Shown here: one piece after another, positions 9,493 to 18,075 of the stretch
How the letters are laid out: the number at the start of each line of letters is the position of its first letter
Numbering within the stretch: the first letter of the stretch is position 1
Assembly: GCA_023228875.1 (NCBI GenBank)
Contig: JALOAG010000007.1
Location: 1 to 64,000, forward strand
Source of the DNA: Bacteroidia bacterium
GTDB lineage: Bacteria > Bacteroidota > Bacteroidia > NS11-12g > UBA955
DNA: 64,000 bases
Direction of reading: 5' to 3'
Translations under genes and position numbers: made by a program
The notes under the pieces: model-generated
What the model was told of the DNA's origin: nothing
Database searches by the model: none
The model's input: the letters and a program-made list of their open reading frames with translations, nothing else

Positions 9493-12435
9493 ATGAGTGA
9501 AAACGCCAACTATGCTTTCCTGCCCCATTTAAGAAAAGGGCTTACTGTTTTTCTGACAACTCCTGACGGTGATACTGAAGAGGTAACAGCAAGGTCTTCC
9601 GTTAATATTAAGTTAGATGTTAAAGGAAATAAAAGCAGCCAGGAATTTGTTGACAAGGATATTCAACTGTACGGTCCTGCGGATGTGGTTGGAATAGACC
9701 CGAACGCCATTGTCAGAACAGAGCCGCATGACGGGGCAGAAGATTTTTTGTCAAACTTTCTTCCCTTTGTGGAGTTTTACGAAGAAGATTTCCCTTGGGC
9801 ATACAATCCTTTTGCGCCTGAAGGTGTAAATCCCAATAAAAAACTAAGACCCTGGCTGACATTAGCCGTCATGGAAGCGGACGAATTTGAAAATTCAAAA
9901 ATAAAAGGCAATTCTTTGGGTGTAATTAAAATTAAGGACACCTCTCATTCCCTGCCAAACCCCACTCAATTATGGGCATGGGCGCATACACAGGTAAACG
10001 CGGTTTCGGGCTTGGAAGGAGGGGACACAAATTACAGCGCTGATTTAGATAAAATAAAAAACCGCATCAGCCAAAGCCCCAACAGCGGAGTTTCAAGAAT
10101 TATTTGTCCGCGCAAACTAAAGCAGGGAGTTCAGTATTTTGGGTTTTTGATTCCGACTTTTGAGGTGGGAAGACTTGCGGGATTGGGAGAAGAAACAGGT
10201 TCTCAGGATTTTCAGGCAGGGGCATGGATTGAGGACGCGGAAACAGAAGTGGTTTTTCCATACTACTATAAATGGAGTTTCAGAACATCAGAAGGAGATG
10301 ATTTTAAAACACTGGTTCAGAAATTAAAACCCGAAGCAGCGCATCCTTCCATGGGTAAACGCCCGATGGAGATTTCCAATACCAACTATCCCGAATTAGA
10401 CAACCTGTTTGAAGGAGAAGAACCGGAGCTGACACAGAAAACTGTTTTACTGGAAGGCGTTTTGGCGCAGGTAAGTGAAAACAATGAACCCGGAGCATGG
10501 GACTTGGAAGAGGCAGGTGTGTTTAAAGAAGAATTGAAAGATTTTTTACATTTGTCGGAATCGGGAGACCCTGACCCTGTGATTACCCCTGAGATTTATG
10601 GCAAATGGCATGCAAATTCAAGTGAGTTAGACCATGAAGGAACAGGTTGGCTGGATGTTCTGAACCTCGACCCCCGAAACAGGGTTGCCGCGGGAGTGGG
10701 CGCGGAAGTGGTAAGGAAGAACCAGGAATTTTTTATGGACTTAGCATGGAAAAGATTAGGGCAGCTTGACACCGTAAATTCTGTTATTGAAACCACCCGC
10801 CTATGCTATGGAGTAGCCTCGGCAGCGGAACAGCGCCATTTTGCCACACTGGCAACCGAAGAGTTTATAGGAATCTGGTCGGGTTCACACAACAGGATTG
10901 GCGATTCCGTTACAGGGAAAACCATAGCTTTTGCCATAGACAGCAACAGCCCGCTTTCCGCTTCAATCACCGGTGCGGATTTCAGGACTTGCATGAGAGC
11001 GGGTGGCGATTTAGCCGTTGCCTGCAATTGGGACGGCAGCAACTTTTTGGCAAATGTAAACAGCGAAACGGTAACTTTACTTCCCGTGAGAGCCTCCGCA
11101 GTTTCGTCCCAGTATGCGGTTTCAATTAACAGCATATTGACCTCTACCGAAACAGAGGCGACATTTATTTCGGGTTTGCCGCACCTCGAAGACTTTATAC
11201 TGACAACCCCGGGAACATCTCTGTCAAATACATGGACGGTATTTGAAGGCTCAAGCAACCATTTTAATGACGCACAAGCTATTTTTGTGGCAAATATGGA
11301 ATCCGTAGAAGAAACCGTGTATTGGGTTGAAGCCGCTCCGCCAACCATAAACCTGGCAACCGTGAGAGCGGACATAGCAGGCGGAGTTTCAACCGTTACG
11401 AATTACAGCAACCGGCTAAATTACAGGATTGCAGCCTCTCCTCACTCGCCACAGGCTCTCATTACCCACAGGAATGTGGTGATGGCGTATCCTGCCATAG
11501 ATATACCCGCTTATGAGTATCTGGAAAAAATATCTCCCGATTTTATTATTCCCAACTTCCATAAAGTGGAGCAGGAAAGCATCACCATGCTGCAACTGAA
11601 CAACCGGTTTGTGAACTCCTTTTTTGTGGGCATGAACCACGAAATGTCACGAGAGATGCTGTGGCGCAAATACCCTACGGATATGCGGGGCAGCTATTTC
11701 AGAAAATTCTGGAAAAACACCATTCCTGCAACCGAAACCGACCCTGTGGAGTTGAACAAATACCGCGACATAAGCCCCATACACGGTTGGGGGCTAAACG
11801 AAGATATAGACAGCAACCGCAAACCGGGAATGTCTCCCACCTCAAAACCTTTGGTAATGGTGATAAGAGGCGAACTGATTGAGCAGTTTCCGCATGTGAA
11901 CGTGTATGCGGAAAAAGCGGAATGGAATTTAGTTGGAGAAATTGTAAACAATGAAGAGCCAAGAAATGGCACAGGAATTATAAAAGACCCCATTTTCTAC
12001 GGCTTTTTGCAGCCCGATGTAATGCTCGTGGGCTTTGACCTGACCGAGAGCGAAGCCAAAGGCACTTGGGGAGAAGAAACAACACCTACAACAAGCATGG
12101 AAGCAGGTTGGTTTTTTGTGCTGGAAGAAAGGGCAGGGGACACAAGGTTTGGATTGCAAATGCCGACAAGTCCGTCAGGGTGGCAGCTTGACCCTTCTGA
12201 TTGGACGAAATTACATTGGGGACATATAGCCCACAGAATGTATATAGCCTACAAAATAGAAGAGCCTGACATCAGCGAGATTAACTTTATAGATACAGAT
12301 ATAACTCTTTCAAGTGATTTTGAAGATGACCCTACTTGGGGTTCAAATTCCGCCAATATGGGCGTGATTTTTTGCCGCAATGCCTCTAAGGTATTAATTC
12401 ATGCAAGCAATATGTTAAACCAAACAACAGAATAA
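9493..12435 (+). CDS. Giant uncharacterised protein (980 aa), parent of the amplified C-terminal module
   Basis: There is no signal peptide and no named domain. Distinctive blocks are LRPWLTLAVMEADEF (residues 119-133), LWAWAHTQV, CPRKLKQGVQYFGFLIPTFEVGRLAGLG (from about 206), and a C-terminal block of ~139 residues (842-980) containing GWFFVLEERAGDTRFGLQMP, HWGHIAH, and FCRNASKVLIHAS. I recall similar blocks in large hypothetical proteins encoded beside DUF6603 genes in other phyla, so this is probably a conserved partner. Residues from DVMLVGFDLTE onward occur twice more downstream as stand-alone genes. The stop is two bases before the ATG of the first FG-GAP gene, indicating co-transcription and probably translational coupling. 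Function is unknown. It could be part of a large assembled particle or shell, but this is a guess. Confidence 0.75.
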   Translation: MSENANYAFLPHLRKGLTVFLTTPDGDTEEVTARSSVNIKLDVKGNKSSQEFVDKDIQLYGPADVVGIDPNAIVRTEPHDGAEDFLSNFLPFVEFYEEDFPWAYNPFAPEGVNPNKKLRPWLTLAVMEADEFENSKIKGNSLGVIKIKDTSHSLPNPTQLWAWAHTQVNAVSGLEGGDTNYSADLDKIKNRISQSPNSGVSRIICPRKLKQGVQYFGFLIPTFEVGRLAGLGEETGSQDFQAGAWIEDAETEVVFPYYYKWSFRTSEGDDFKTLVQKLKPEAAHPSMGKRPMEISNTNYPELDNLFEGEEPELTQKTVLLEGVLAQVSENNEPGAWDLEEAGVFKEELKDFLHLSESGDPDPVITPEIYGKWHANSSELDHEGTGWLDVLNLDPRNRVAAGVGAEVVRKNQEFFMDLAWKRLGQLDTVNSVIETTRLCYGVASAAEQRHFATLATEEFIGIWSGSHNRIGDSVTGKTIAFAIDSNSPLSASITGADFRTCMRAGGDLAVACNWDGSNFLANVNSETVTLLPVRASAVSSQYAVSINSILTSTETEATFISGLPHLEDFILTTPGTSLSNTWTVFEGSSNHFNDAQAIFVANMESVEETVYWVEAAPPTINLATVRADIAGGVSTVTNYSNRLNYRIAASPHSPQALITHRNVVMAYPAIDIPAYEYLEKISPDFIIPNFHKVEQESITMLQLNNRFVNSFFVGMNHEMSREMLWRKYPTDMRGSYFRKFWKNTIPATETDPVELNKYRDISPIHGWGLNEDIDSNRKPGMSPTSKPLVMVIRGELIEQFPHVNVYAEKAEWNLVGEIVNNEEPRNGTGIIKDPIFYGFLQPDVMLVGFDLTESEAKGTWGEETTPTTSMEAGWFFVLEERAGDTRFGLQMPTSPSGWQLDPSDWTKLHWGHIAHRMYIAYKIEEPDISEINFIDTDITLSSDFEDDPTWGSNSANMGVIFCRNASKVLIHASNMLNQTTE

Positions 12436-12437
12436 TT

Positions 12438-13943
12438 ATGAAAAAGACACTTTTAAACCCGCTCTTGTTGCTCACTCCTTCACTCCTTTTTGCACAGGAA
12501 AACGGAGAGGTAAAAAACATGCAGGTTATTACGGTAAATCAGAGTTCTTCAACAAGCTATGGCAGTTCTGTTGCTTCTTATGCTGCAAATAAAATCATGG
12601 CAGGTTCGGTAAATGGAACAAATAACGGAGAGGTTTTTATTCACACACTCAACACCAACGGAACAGTACAATCTTCTGTTAGGATTACAAGAAATGAAAG
12701 CGGCTTTGGCAATCACGACATATTTCAAGACGCTTTTGGTGCTTCTGTTGCCGTTGTGGGAGACTTAAACGATGATGGCATTGATGATATAGTAGTTGGC
12801 GCACCTTTTTTTAATGGTCAGAGAGGTTCTTTATGGTTTTTGTATTTAAATGCAGATGGACAGGTAATAGGAGAAAGAAGATTAAGCGACACCACTACCG
12901 GCTTTGGTTCAATTAGCAACGGAAATAATTTTGGGACAAGTATAACCAATATTGGAGATATAGATGGGAATGGCTATGATGATATAGCTGTAGGCTCTCC
13001 TTACAATAATGCCTCAACATCTCAAAATGGTTCTGTATATATAATTCTTTTAGAGAAAAACGGCACAGTAAAATCCCATTCACGGATTAACGACAACAAC
13101 AACCTGTTTGGGAGGTCACACTTTAGATTTGGAACAGGTTTAGCGAATATAGGGGACATAGACGGAGACGGAAATACGGACTTAGCAGTCGGAGAACCCG
13201 GGTTAAACGAAACAGTATGGATACTTTTCCTGAATAGCAACGGAACATTAAAAAGTGTGCAGGAAATTGGAAAGGACAAAGGTGGGTTTACGGATTCTTT
13301 TAATCTGAATTCAAATTTTGGACAATCTATAACAAACTTGGGCGATATAGACGGGGATGGAATAAATGATATAGCGGTGGGAGAACCGGGCTATATAAAT
13401 CCCGATTCTTCGGGGACATACTACGGAAGAGTTTGGGTGTTGCTGCTCAATGCAGACGGCACAGTAAAAAAGAACATAGAAATAAACAGAGGAAAAGGCG
13501 GATTTACAGGAAATATAAACAGTAATGACCGCTTTGGTCGGTCAGTTTCCAGAGTTCCTGATTTGGATGGAGATAGTGTTCCAGAGCTTGCGGTTGGCTC
13601 AACAGGCTTTGATGTTGCTTCGGGTTCGGGTGCGGTGTATATCCTTTTCCTGAAAGGCGTACCGCAGGTGAGCGTGGCGCACATTGCAGCCCCTGCGCTT
13701 CAAGTGCAGGTATATCCCAATCCTGCAAAGGAGATGCTGCATTTTGACTTTGGGCAAACAGCACCAAGCGAGGCTACTGTGCAACTCTTTGATATGCAGG
13801 GTCGTTTGCTCCTCTCCCAAGAACTCCAAACCCTCTCCAATCCAGGTATTGATGTTTCAGGTATCAACACCGCAGGGGTGTATTACCTGCAAATAAACAG
13901 CAACGGTTCTGTGCTTCACAAAAAAATACTGATAGAGAAATAA
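12438..13943 (+). CDS. Secreted FG-GAP beta-propeller protein with T9SS sorting tail (copy 1, 501 aa)
   Basis: A signal peptide (MKKTLLNPLLLLTPSLLFA, about residues 1-19) is followed by FG-GAP repeats like those of integrin alpha chains. Calcium-binding DxDxDG-type loops sit at about 109-117, 174-182, 240-248, 303-311 and 375-383, each followed by an (I/L)AVG-type strand. The spacing of ~65 residues suits a six- or seven-bladed propeller with a degenerate first blade. Residues 424-501 form a Por_Secre_tail domain (VYPNPAKEMLHFDF ... GVYYLQI ... KKILIEK), the signal for export through the T9SS and attachment to the cell surface. The stop overlaps the next ATG by one base (TAATG). It is the first of three paralogous copies. 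The ligand is unknown; adhesion or display is the likely role. Confidence 0.88.
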   Translation: MKKTLLNPLLLLTPSLLFAQENGEVKNMQVITVNQSSSTSYGSSVASYAANKIMAGSVNGTNNGEVFIHTLNTNGTVQSSVRITRNESGFGNHDIFQDAFGASVAVVGDLNDDGIDDIVVGAPFFNGQRGSLWFLYLNADGQVIGERRLSDTTTGFGSISNGNNFGTSITNIGDIDGNGYDDIAVGSPYNNASTSQNGSVYIILLEKNGTVKSHSRINDNNNLFGRSHFRFGTGLANIGDIDGDGNTDLAVGEPGLNETVWILFLNSNGTLKSVQEIGKDKGGFTDSFNLNSNFGQSITNLGDIDGDGINDIAVGEPGYINPDSSGTYYGRVWVLLLNADGTVKKNIEINRGKGGFTGNINSNDRFGRSVSRVPDLDGDSVPELAVGSTGFDVASGSGAVYILFLKGVPQVSVAHIAAPALQVQVYPNPAKEMLHFDFGQTAPSEATVQLFDMQGRLLLSQELQTLSNPGIDVSGINTAGVYYLQINSNGSVLHKKILIEK

Positions 13944-14398
13944 TGCAAAATCAAGCCAATCATATAAATCATAAAAATCAAGGTTCAGACAGCGATGTAA
14001 TGCTCGTGGGCTTTGACCTGACGGAAAGCGAGGTAAAAGGCACTTGGGAAGATGAAGACCCGCCAACCGTAGCTATGGAAGCGGGCTGGTTTTTTGTGCT
14101 GGAAGAAAGAGCGGGAGATACAAGATTTGGATTGCAAATGCCAGACATAAATGACGATGATTGGGACGCTCCGCCTGATGAATGGGCTGATTTACACTGG
14201 GGACATATAGCGGACAGAATGGGAAAGTCTGACGTTGATGATATTAACTTTATAGATACAGGTATTGCACTTACAAGTGGAAACCCTTTTGATTTAGCTT
14301 GGGCAGCAAATGCCGCCAACATGGGGACATTTTTTTGCCGCAATGCCTCTAAGGTAATGATACACGCAGAAACTATGCTAAACAAAATACCTGAATAA
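13943..14398 (+). CDS. Stand-alone copy of the 980-aa protein's C-terminal module (copy 2, 151 aa)
   Basis: After an 18-residue unrelated leader (MQNQANHINHKNQGSDSD) the protein is homologous to residues 842-980 of the giant protein encoded at 9493-12435. Shared blocks are VMLVGFDLTESE, GWFFVLEERAGDTRFGLQMP, LHWGHIAD, FCRNASKVMIHAETML. No signal peptide is seen, so it is presumably cytoplasmic like its parent. The ATG overlaps the stop of the preceding FG-GAP gene (TAATG), and the stop lies three bases before the next FG-GAP gene. It is more diverged from the parent than the third copy (for example EDEDPPTVAMEAGW). Function is unknown. It could be a free subunit, or a donor cassette for recombination into the parent's 3' end. 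Confidence 0.8.
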   Translation: MQNQANHINHKNQGSDSDVMLVGFDLTESEVKGTWEDEDPPTVAMEAGWFFVLEERAGDTRFGLQMPDINDDDWDAPPDEWADLHWGHIADRMGKSDVDDINFIDTGIALTSGNPFDLAWAANAANMGTFFCRNASKVMIHAETMLNKIPE

Positions 14399-14401
14399 AT
14401 T

Positions 14402-15920
14402 ATGAAAAAGACACTTTTAAACACATTGATTATTTTTCTGACACCCTTTTGCTTGTTTTCGCAAGAGAATGGGGAAGTAAAGACTGTACAGAAAATTTCT
14501 GTGAACCTGCCAACCGCTTTGGGGTATGGATTTGGGGTATCCTCATATTCTGCCAATAAAATAATTGCTGGCAGTCCTAATGGAACAGGAAACGGAGAAA
14601 TCTACATAAGCACCCTCTCATCTTTGGGAACAATACAATCCACTGTCAGAATAACCCGAAACGTGGGCGGATTTGGCGACCTCAATATTTCAGGACACTC
14701 TTTCGGTTGGGCAACAGCCAATGTGGGGGATTTGAACGATGACGGCATAGACGACATTGTAGTAGGTGCGCCTAATTCTAATAGTGATAGGGGGGCATTG
14801 TGGTTTTTGTTTTTAGATGCGGACGGACAGGTAATAGGCGAAAGAAGACTAAGCGATACAACCCCGACCTTTCAGCACTTGGCTGATTTAGACAGATTTG
14901 GCAGAAGTATAGTCAATATAGGCGATGTTGACGGCAACGGCTATGACGACATAGCAGTAGGTGCACCTTTTCAAAACCACTCAACAACTGATAACGGCTC
15001 TGTTTATATTATCCTTTTAGAAAAAGACGGAAAAGTAAAGTCTTATTCACGGATTAACGACAACAACAACCTGTTTGGCAGAACGCATAGGCATTTCGGC
15101 TATGTAGCCAATATAGGCGACATTGACGGGGACGGAAATACGGACTTAGCTGTGGGAGAGTCAGGTTACCAAAGTTCGCGGGGGGGCGGTATGGATACTT
15201 TTTTTAAACAGTGACGGAACACTAAAAGGTGTGCAGGAAATAGGAGAAGGACAAGGCGGTTTTACAGACTCTTTTAATGTAGGTTCAAATTTCGGACATG
15301 ATGTAACCAATCTTGGGGATATAGACGGAGACGGAATAAATGACATAGCCGTAGGGGAAATGGGGTATATAAATTCTGATTCTTCGGGAAATTTTTATGG
15401 CAGGGCTTGGGTGCTGCTGCTCAATGCAAACGGCACAGTCAAGAAAAATATAGAAATAAACAGTGGAAAAGGCGGGTTCACAGGAGATATAAAAAGCGGG
15501 GACAGGTTCGGTTGGTCAATAGCTAAAATTCCAGACTTGGACGGAGATAGTGTTCCTGAACTTGCTATTGCAGCCCCAAACGACCAATCGCCCGCTAATG
15601 GCAATGGGGTTGTGTATATCCTTTTCCTCAAAGGTGTTCCGCAGGTGAGCGTGGCGCACATTGCAGCCCCTGCGCTTCAAGTGCAGGTGTACCCCAACCC
15701 CGCAAACAGCATGCTGCACTTTGACTTTGGGCAAACAGCACCAAGCGAGGCTACTGTGCAACTCTTTGATATGCAGGGTCGTTTGCTCCTCTCCCAAGAA
15801 CTCCAAACACATTCCAATCCAGGTATTGATGTTTCAGGTATCAACACCGCAGGGGTGTATTACCTGCAAATAAACAACAATGGTTCTATACTCCACAAAA
15901 AAATACTGATAGAGAAATAA
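14402..15920 (+). pseudogene. FG-GAP beta-propeller protein with T9SS tail (copy 2), frameshifted at a G7 tract
   Basis: The first part (14402-15214, 270 codons) has a signal peptide (MKKTLLNTLIIFLTPFCLFS) and FG-GAP loops DLNDDGIDD, DVDGNGYDD and DIDGDGNTD. It then enters SSRGGGMDTFFKQ and stops. The second part (15231-15920) continues with VQEIGEGQGGFTD, two more loops, and a Por_Secre_tail nearly identical to that of copy 1. The break lies at seven G residues (15180-15186). Deleting one G restores SSRGAVWILFLNSDGTLKGVQEIG, which matches copies 1 and 3, and gives a 505-aa protein. As read, the product lacks the T9SS signal and would not be exported. Homopolymer slippage could switch it on and off, or this may be decay or a base-calling error. 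Confidence 0.82.
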
Positions 15921-16390
15921 TGCAAAATCAAGCCAATCATATAAATCATAAAAATCAAGGTTCAGACAGTGATGTGCTGCTCGTGGGCTTTGACCTGACC
16001 GAGAGCGAAGCCAAAGGCACTTGGGGAGAAGAAACAACACCTACAACAAGCATGGAAGCAGGTTGGTTTTTTGTGCTGGAAGAAAGAGCAGGGGATACGA
16101 GGTTTGGTGCGGGAATGCCAGAGGGGGCTACTGGGTGGAGTACCCCTCCTAAAGAATGGTCAGACTTACATTGGGGACATATAGCCCATGCAATGTATAT
16201 AGCCGACAAAATAGAAGAACCTGACATAAGTGAGATTAACTTTATTGATACAGACATAGATTTATCAAGCGGTTTTTTGCCTGACTATCCTTGGGGTTTA
16301 AATTCTGCCAACATGGGGACGATTTTCTGCCGTAACGCATCAAAAGTATTAATTCACGCAAGCAATATGTTAAACCAAACAACTGAATAA
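15920..16390 (+). CDS. Stand-alone copy of the 980-aa protein's C-terminal module (copy 3, 156 aa)
   Basis: It has the same leader as copy 2 (MQNQANHINHKNQGSDSD), followed by VLLVGFDLTESEAKGTW and the rest of the module. It is closer to the parent at 12016-12435 than copy 2 is: EAKGTWGEETTPTTSMEAGW and VLIHASNMLNQTTE are identical to the parent, and the DNA there is almost unchanged. The variable middle differs (AGMPEGATGWSTPPKEW against LQMPTSPSGWQLDPSDW). The start overlaps the stop of the preceding FG-GAP gene by one base, and the stop lies two bases before the next one. Function is unknown. Confidence 0.8.
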   Translation: MQNQANHINHKNQGSDSDVLLVGFDLTESEAKGTWGEETTPTTSMEAGWFFVLEERAGDTRFGAGMPEGATGWSTPPKEWSDLHWGHIAHAMYIADKIEEPDISEINFIDTDIDLSSGFLPDYPWGLNSANMGTIFCRNASKVLIHASNMLNQTTE

Positions 16391-16392
16391 TC

Positions 16393-17901
16393 ATGAAAAA
16401 GACACTTTTAAACACACTTGTACTGCTTACTCCTTTGTTCGTTTTTGCACAGGAAAACGGAGAAGTAAAAAGTATGCAGATACTTACTATGAACCAAACT
16501 ACGGTTTTAGACTTTGGAGCGTCTGTATCCTCCTATTCTGCAAACAAAATCATTACAGGCTGTACTAATGGAACAGGTAACGGAGAGATTTTTATTCAAA
16601 ATCTCAATTCCAACGGAATTGTGCAGTCTACTGTCAGAATAACTCGAAATGAAGGAGGCTTTGGAGACCATGCAATTTCAGGTCATCACTTTGGAGCATC
16701 AGTAACAAATGTAGGGGACTTAAACGATGACGGTATAGACGACATTGTAGTTGGAGCTCCTGCATTTAATGGTAGAAGAGGTTCATTGTGGTTTTTGTTC
16801 TTGGATGCAGACGGACAAGTAATAGGCGAAAGAAGATTAAGCGATACTACCCCGACCTTTCAACACTTGAATAATCTGGACAGGTTTGGAATAAGTGTTA
16901 CTAATATTGGCGACATAGACGGCAACGGCTATGACGATATAGCCGTAGGCGCACCTTTTCAAAATATTTCTTCTTCCGACAACGGCTCGGTGTATATCAT
17001 TTTGTTAGAAAAAGACGGAAAGGTAAAATCTTATTCACGGATTAACGACAACAACAACCTGTTTGGGAGAGAGCATTGGCATTTTGGTAGCAGTGTAGCC
17101 AACATAGGAGATATAGACGGGGACGGAAATACGGATTTAGCAGTTGGTGAACCTGATGATACAGATGCTTTATGGATACTGTTTCTGAACAGCAGCGGTA
17201 CACTAAAAGGCGTACAGGAAATTGGAGAAGGTAAAGGTGGGTTTACAGATTCTTTTGATATCAATCCAAGTTTTGGACATTCTGTAACAAACTTGGGTGA
17301 TATAGACGGAGACGGAGTAAATGACATAGCAGTTGGCGCAATCGGAAGAACATATATTGATTCGGTAGGCAGTTTCTTTGGTGCGGTATGGGTTCTGCTT
17401 CTCAATGCAGACGGCACAGTCAAAAAGAACATAAAAATAGGCAATGGCACAGGCGGCTTTACAGGAAATATAAAAAATGGGGACAGGTTTGGTTGGTCGG
17501 TTTCCAGAGTTCCTGATTTGGATGGAGATAGTGTTCCAGAGCTTGCGGTTGGCTCAACAGGCTTTGATGTTGCTTCGGGTTCGGGTGCGGTGTATATCCT
17601 GTTCCTCAAAGGCGTGCCGCAGGTGAGCGTGCCGCACATTGCAGCCCCTGCGCTTCAAGTGCAGGTATATCCCAATCCTGCAAAGGAGATGCTGCATATA
17701 AGCCTAAGCCAAGCGCAAAGCGGCAAAGTTTCCCTGCAACTGCTTGATATGCACGGCAGAGTAATTAAAACCCGACACTTCCCCAATGCCTTTGAGGAAC
17801 TGCAGCTTGACATTTCAGACGTGCAGAGCGCAGGGCTATACCTGCTGCAAATAGAGCAGGGCGGGCAATTACTTCACAAAAAAATAAGGATAGAGAGATG
17901 A
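16393..17901 (+). CDS. Secreted FG-GAP beta-propeller protein with T9SS sorting tail (copy 3, 502 aa)
   Basis: Signal peptide MKKTLLNTLVLLTPLFVFA, then FG-GAP loops DLNDDGIDD, DIDGNGYDD, DIDGDGNTD, DIDGDGVND and DLDGDSVPE, as in copies 1 and 2. The stretch from VSRVPDLDGDSVPEL through VYPNPAKEMLH is almost identical in DNA to copy 1. The last ~65 residues (ISLSQAQSGKVSLQLLDMHGRVIKT ... LLQIEQGGQLLHKKIRIER) are a different Por_Secre_tail variant. The gene is therefore a mosaic. The reading frame is intact, so copies 1 and 3 should both be exported by the T9SS. It is the last gene of the amplified block; a palindromic repeat separates it from the next gene. Confidence 0.88.
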   Translation: MKKTLLNTLVLLTPLFVFAQENGEVKSMQILTMNQTTVLDFGASVSSYSANKIITGCTNGTGNGEIFIQNLNSNGIVQSTVRITRNEGGFGDHAISGHHFGASVTNVGDLNDDGIDDIVVGAPAFNGRRGSLWFLFLDADGQVIGERRLSDTTPTFQHLNNLDRFGISVTNIGDIDGNGYDDIAVGAPFQNISSSDNGSVYIILLEKDGKVKSYSRINDNNNLFGREHWHFGSSVANIGDIDGDGNTDLAVGEPDDTDALWILFLNSSGTLKGVQEIGEGKGGFTDSFDINPSFGHSVTNLGDIDGDGVNDIAVGAIGRTYIDSVGSFFGAVWVLLLNADGTVKKNIKIGNGTGGFTGNIKNGDRFGWSVSRVPDLDGDSVPELAVGSTGFDVASGSGAVYILFLKGVPQVSVPHIAAPALQVQVYPNPAKEMLHISLSQAQSGKVSLQLLDMHGRVIKTRHFPNAFEELQLDISDVQSAGLYLLQIEQGGQLLHKKIRIER

Positions 17902-17930
17902 GGAGGGAACAAACACATTCAGCTTTCGCA

Positions 17931-18035
17931 CGCTTCCGTCATTGCGAGGCACGAAGCAATCTCACAGGGATTGCTTCGCTCCATTTCATTACGCTCGCAA
18001 TGACGAGAACGGACAGCCTCGCAATGACGGAAGCG
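17931..18035. repeat. Nested palindromic intergenic repeat (REP-like)
   Basis: A 20-base arm at 17931-17950 (CGCTTCCGTCATTGCGAGGC) is exactly inverted at 18016-18035. Inside it lies a second stem, CGAAGCAATC at 17952-17961 with its complement at 17969-17978, and a further TCGCAATGACGA piece at about 17995. The motif CATTGCGAGGCACGAAGCAATC is a dispersed repeat type I have seen in other bacterial genomes. It fills the whole gap between the last FG-GAP gene and the broken gene at 18076, and may act as an mRNA hairpin. Confidence 0.75.
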
Positions 18036-18075
18036 TCAAATCACAGACTATTCATTTACTAAAAAAAGTAAAACT

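Larger units (their letters stand above)
12016..17901 (+). repeat. Three tandem copies of a ~1.98-kb unit (C-terminal module plus FG-GAP gene)
   Basis: The string GATGTAATGCTCGTGGGC or its near match starts at about 12016, 13995 and 15972, so the period is 1977-1979 bases. Each unit encodes the ~139-residue C-terminal module and then an FG-GAP/T9SS protein. In the first unit the module is still fused to the 980-aa protein. In the second and third it has its own ATG and identical 18-codon leader. Homology between units is uneven, with near-identical patches among diverged ones. Confidence 0.85.

Noticed and set aside
10806..11375. 189-codon open frame on the minus strand inside the 980-aa gene
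   Set aside because: It lies entirely antisense to a clearly coding gene, with no recognisable domain; long antisense frames are common in this composition.
13978..14556. 192-codon minus-strand frame across the 151-aa gene and FG-GAP copy 2
   Set aside because: It spans two real plus-strand genes and has no start context or known domain.
17031..17639. 202-codon minus-strand frame inside FG-GAP copy 3
   Set aside because: Antisense shadow of a repeat-rich coding region; similar shadows occur in the other copies.
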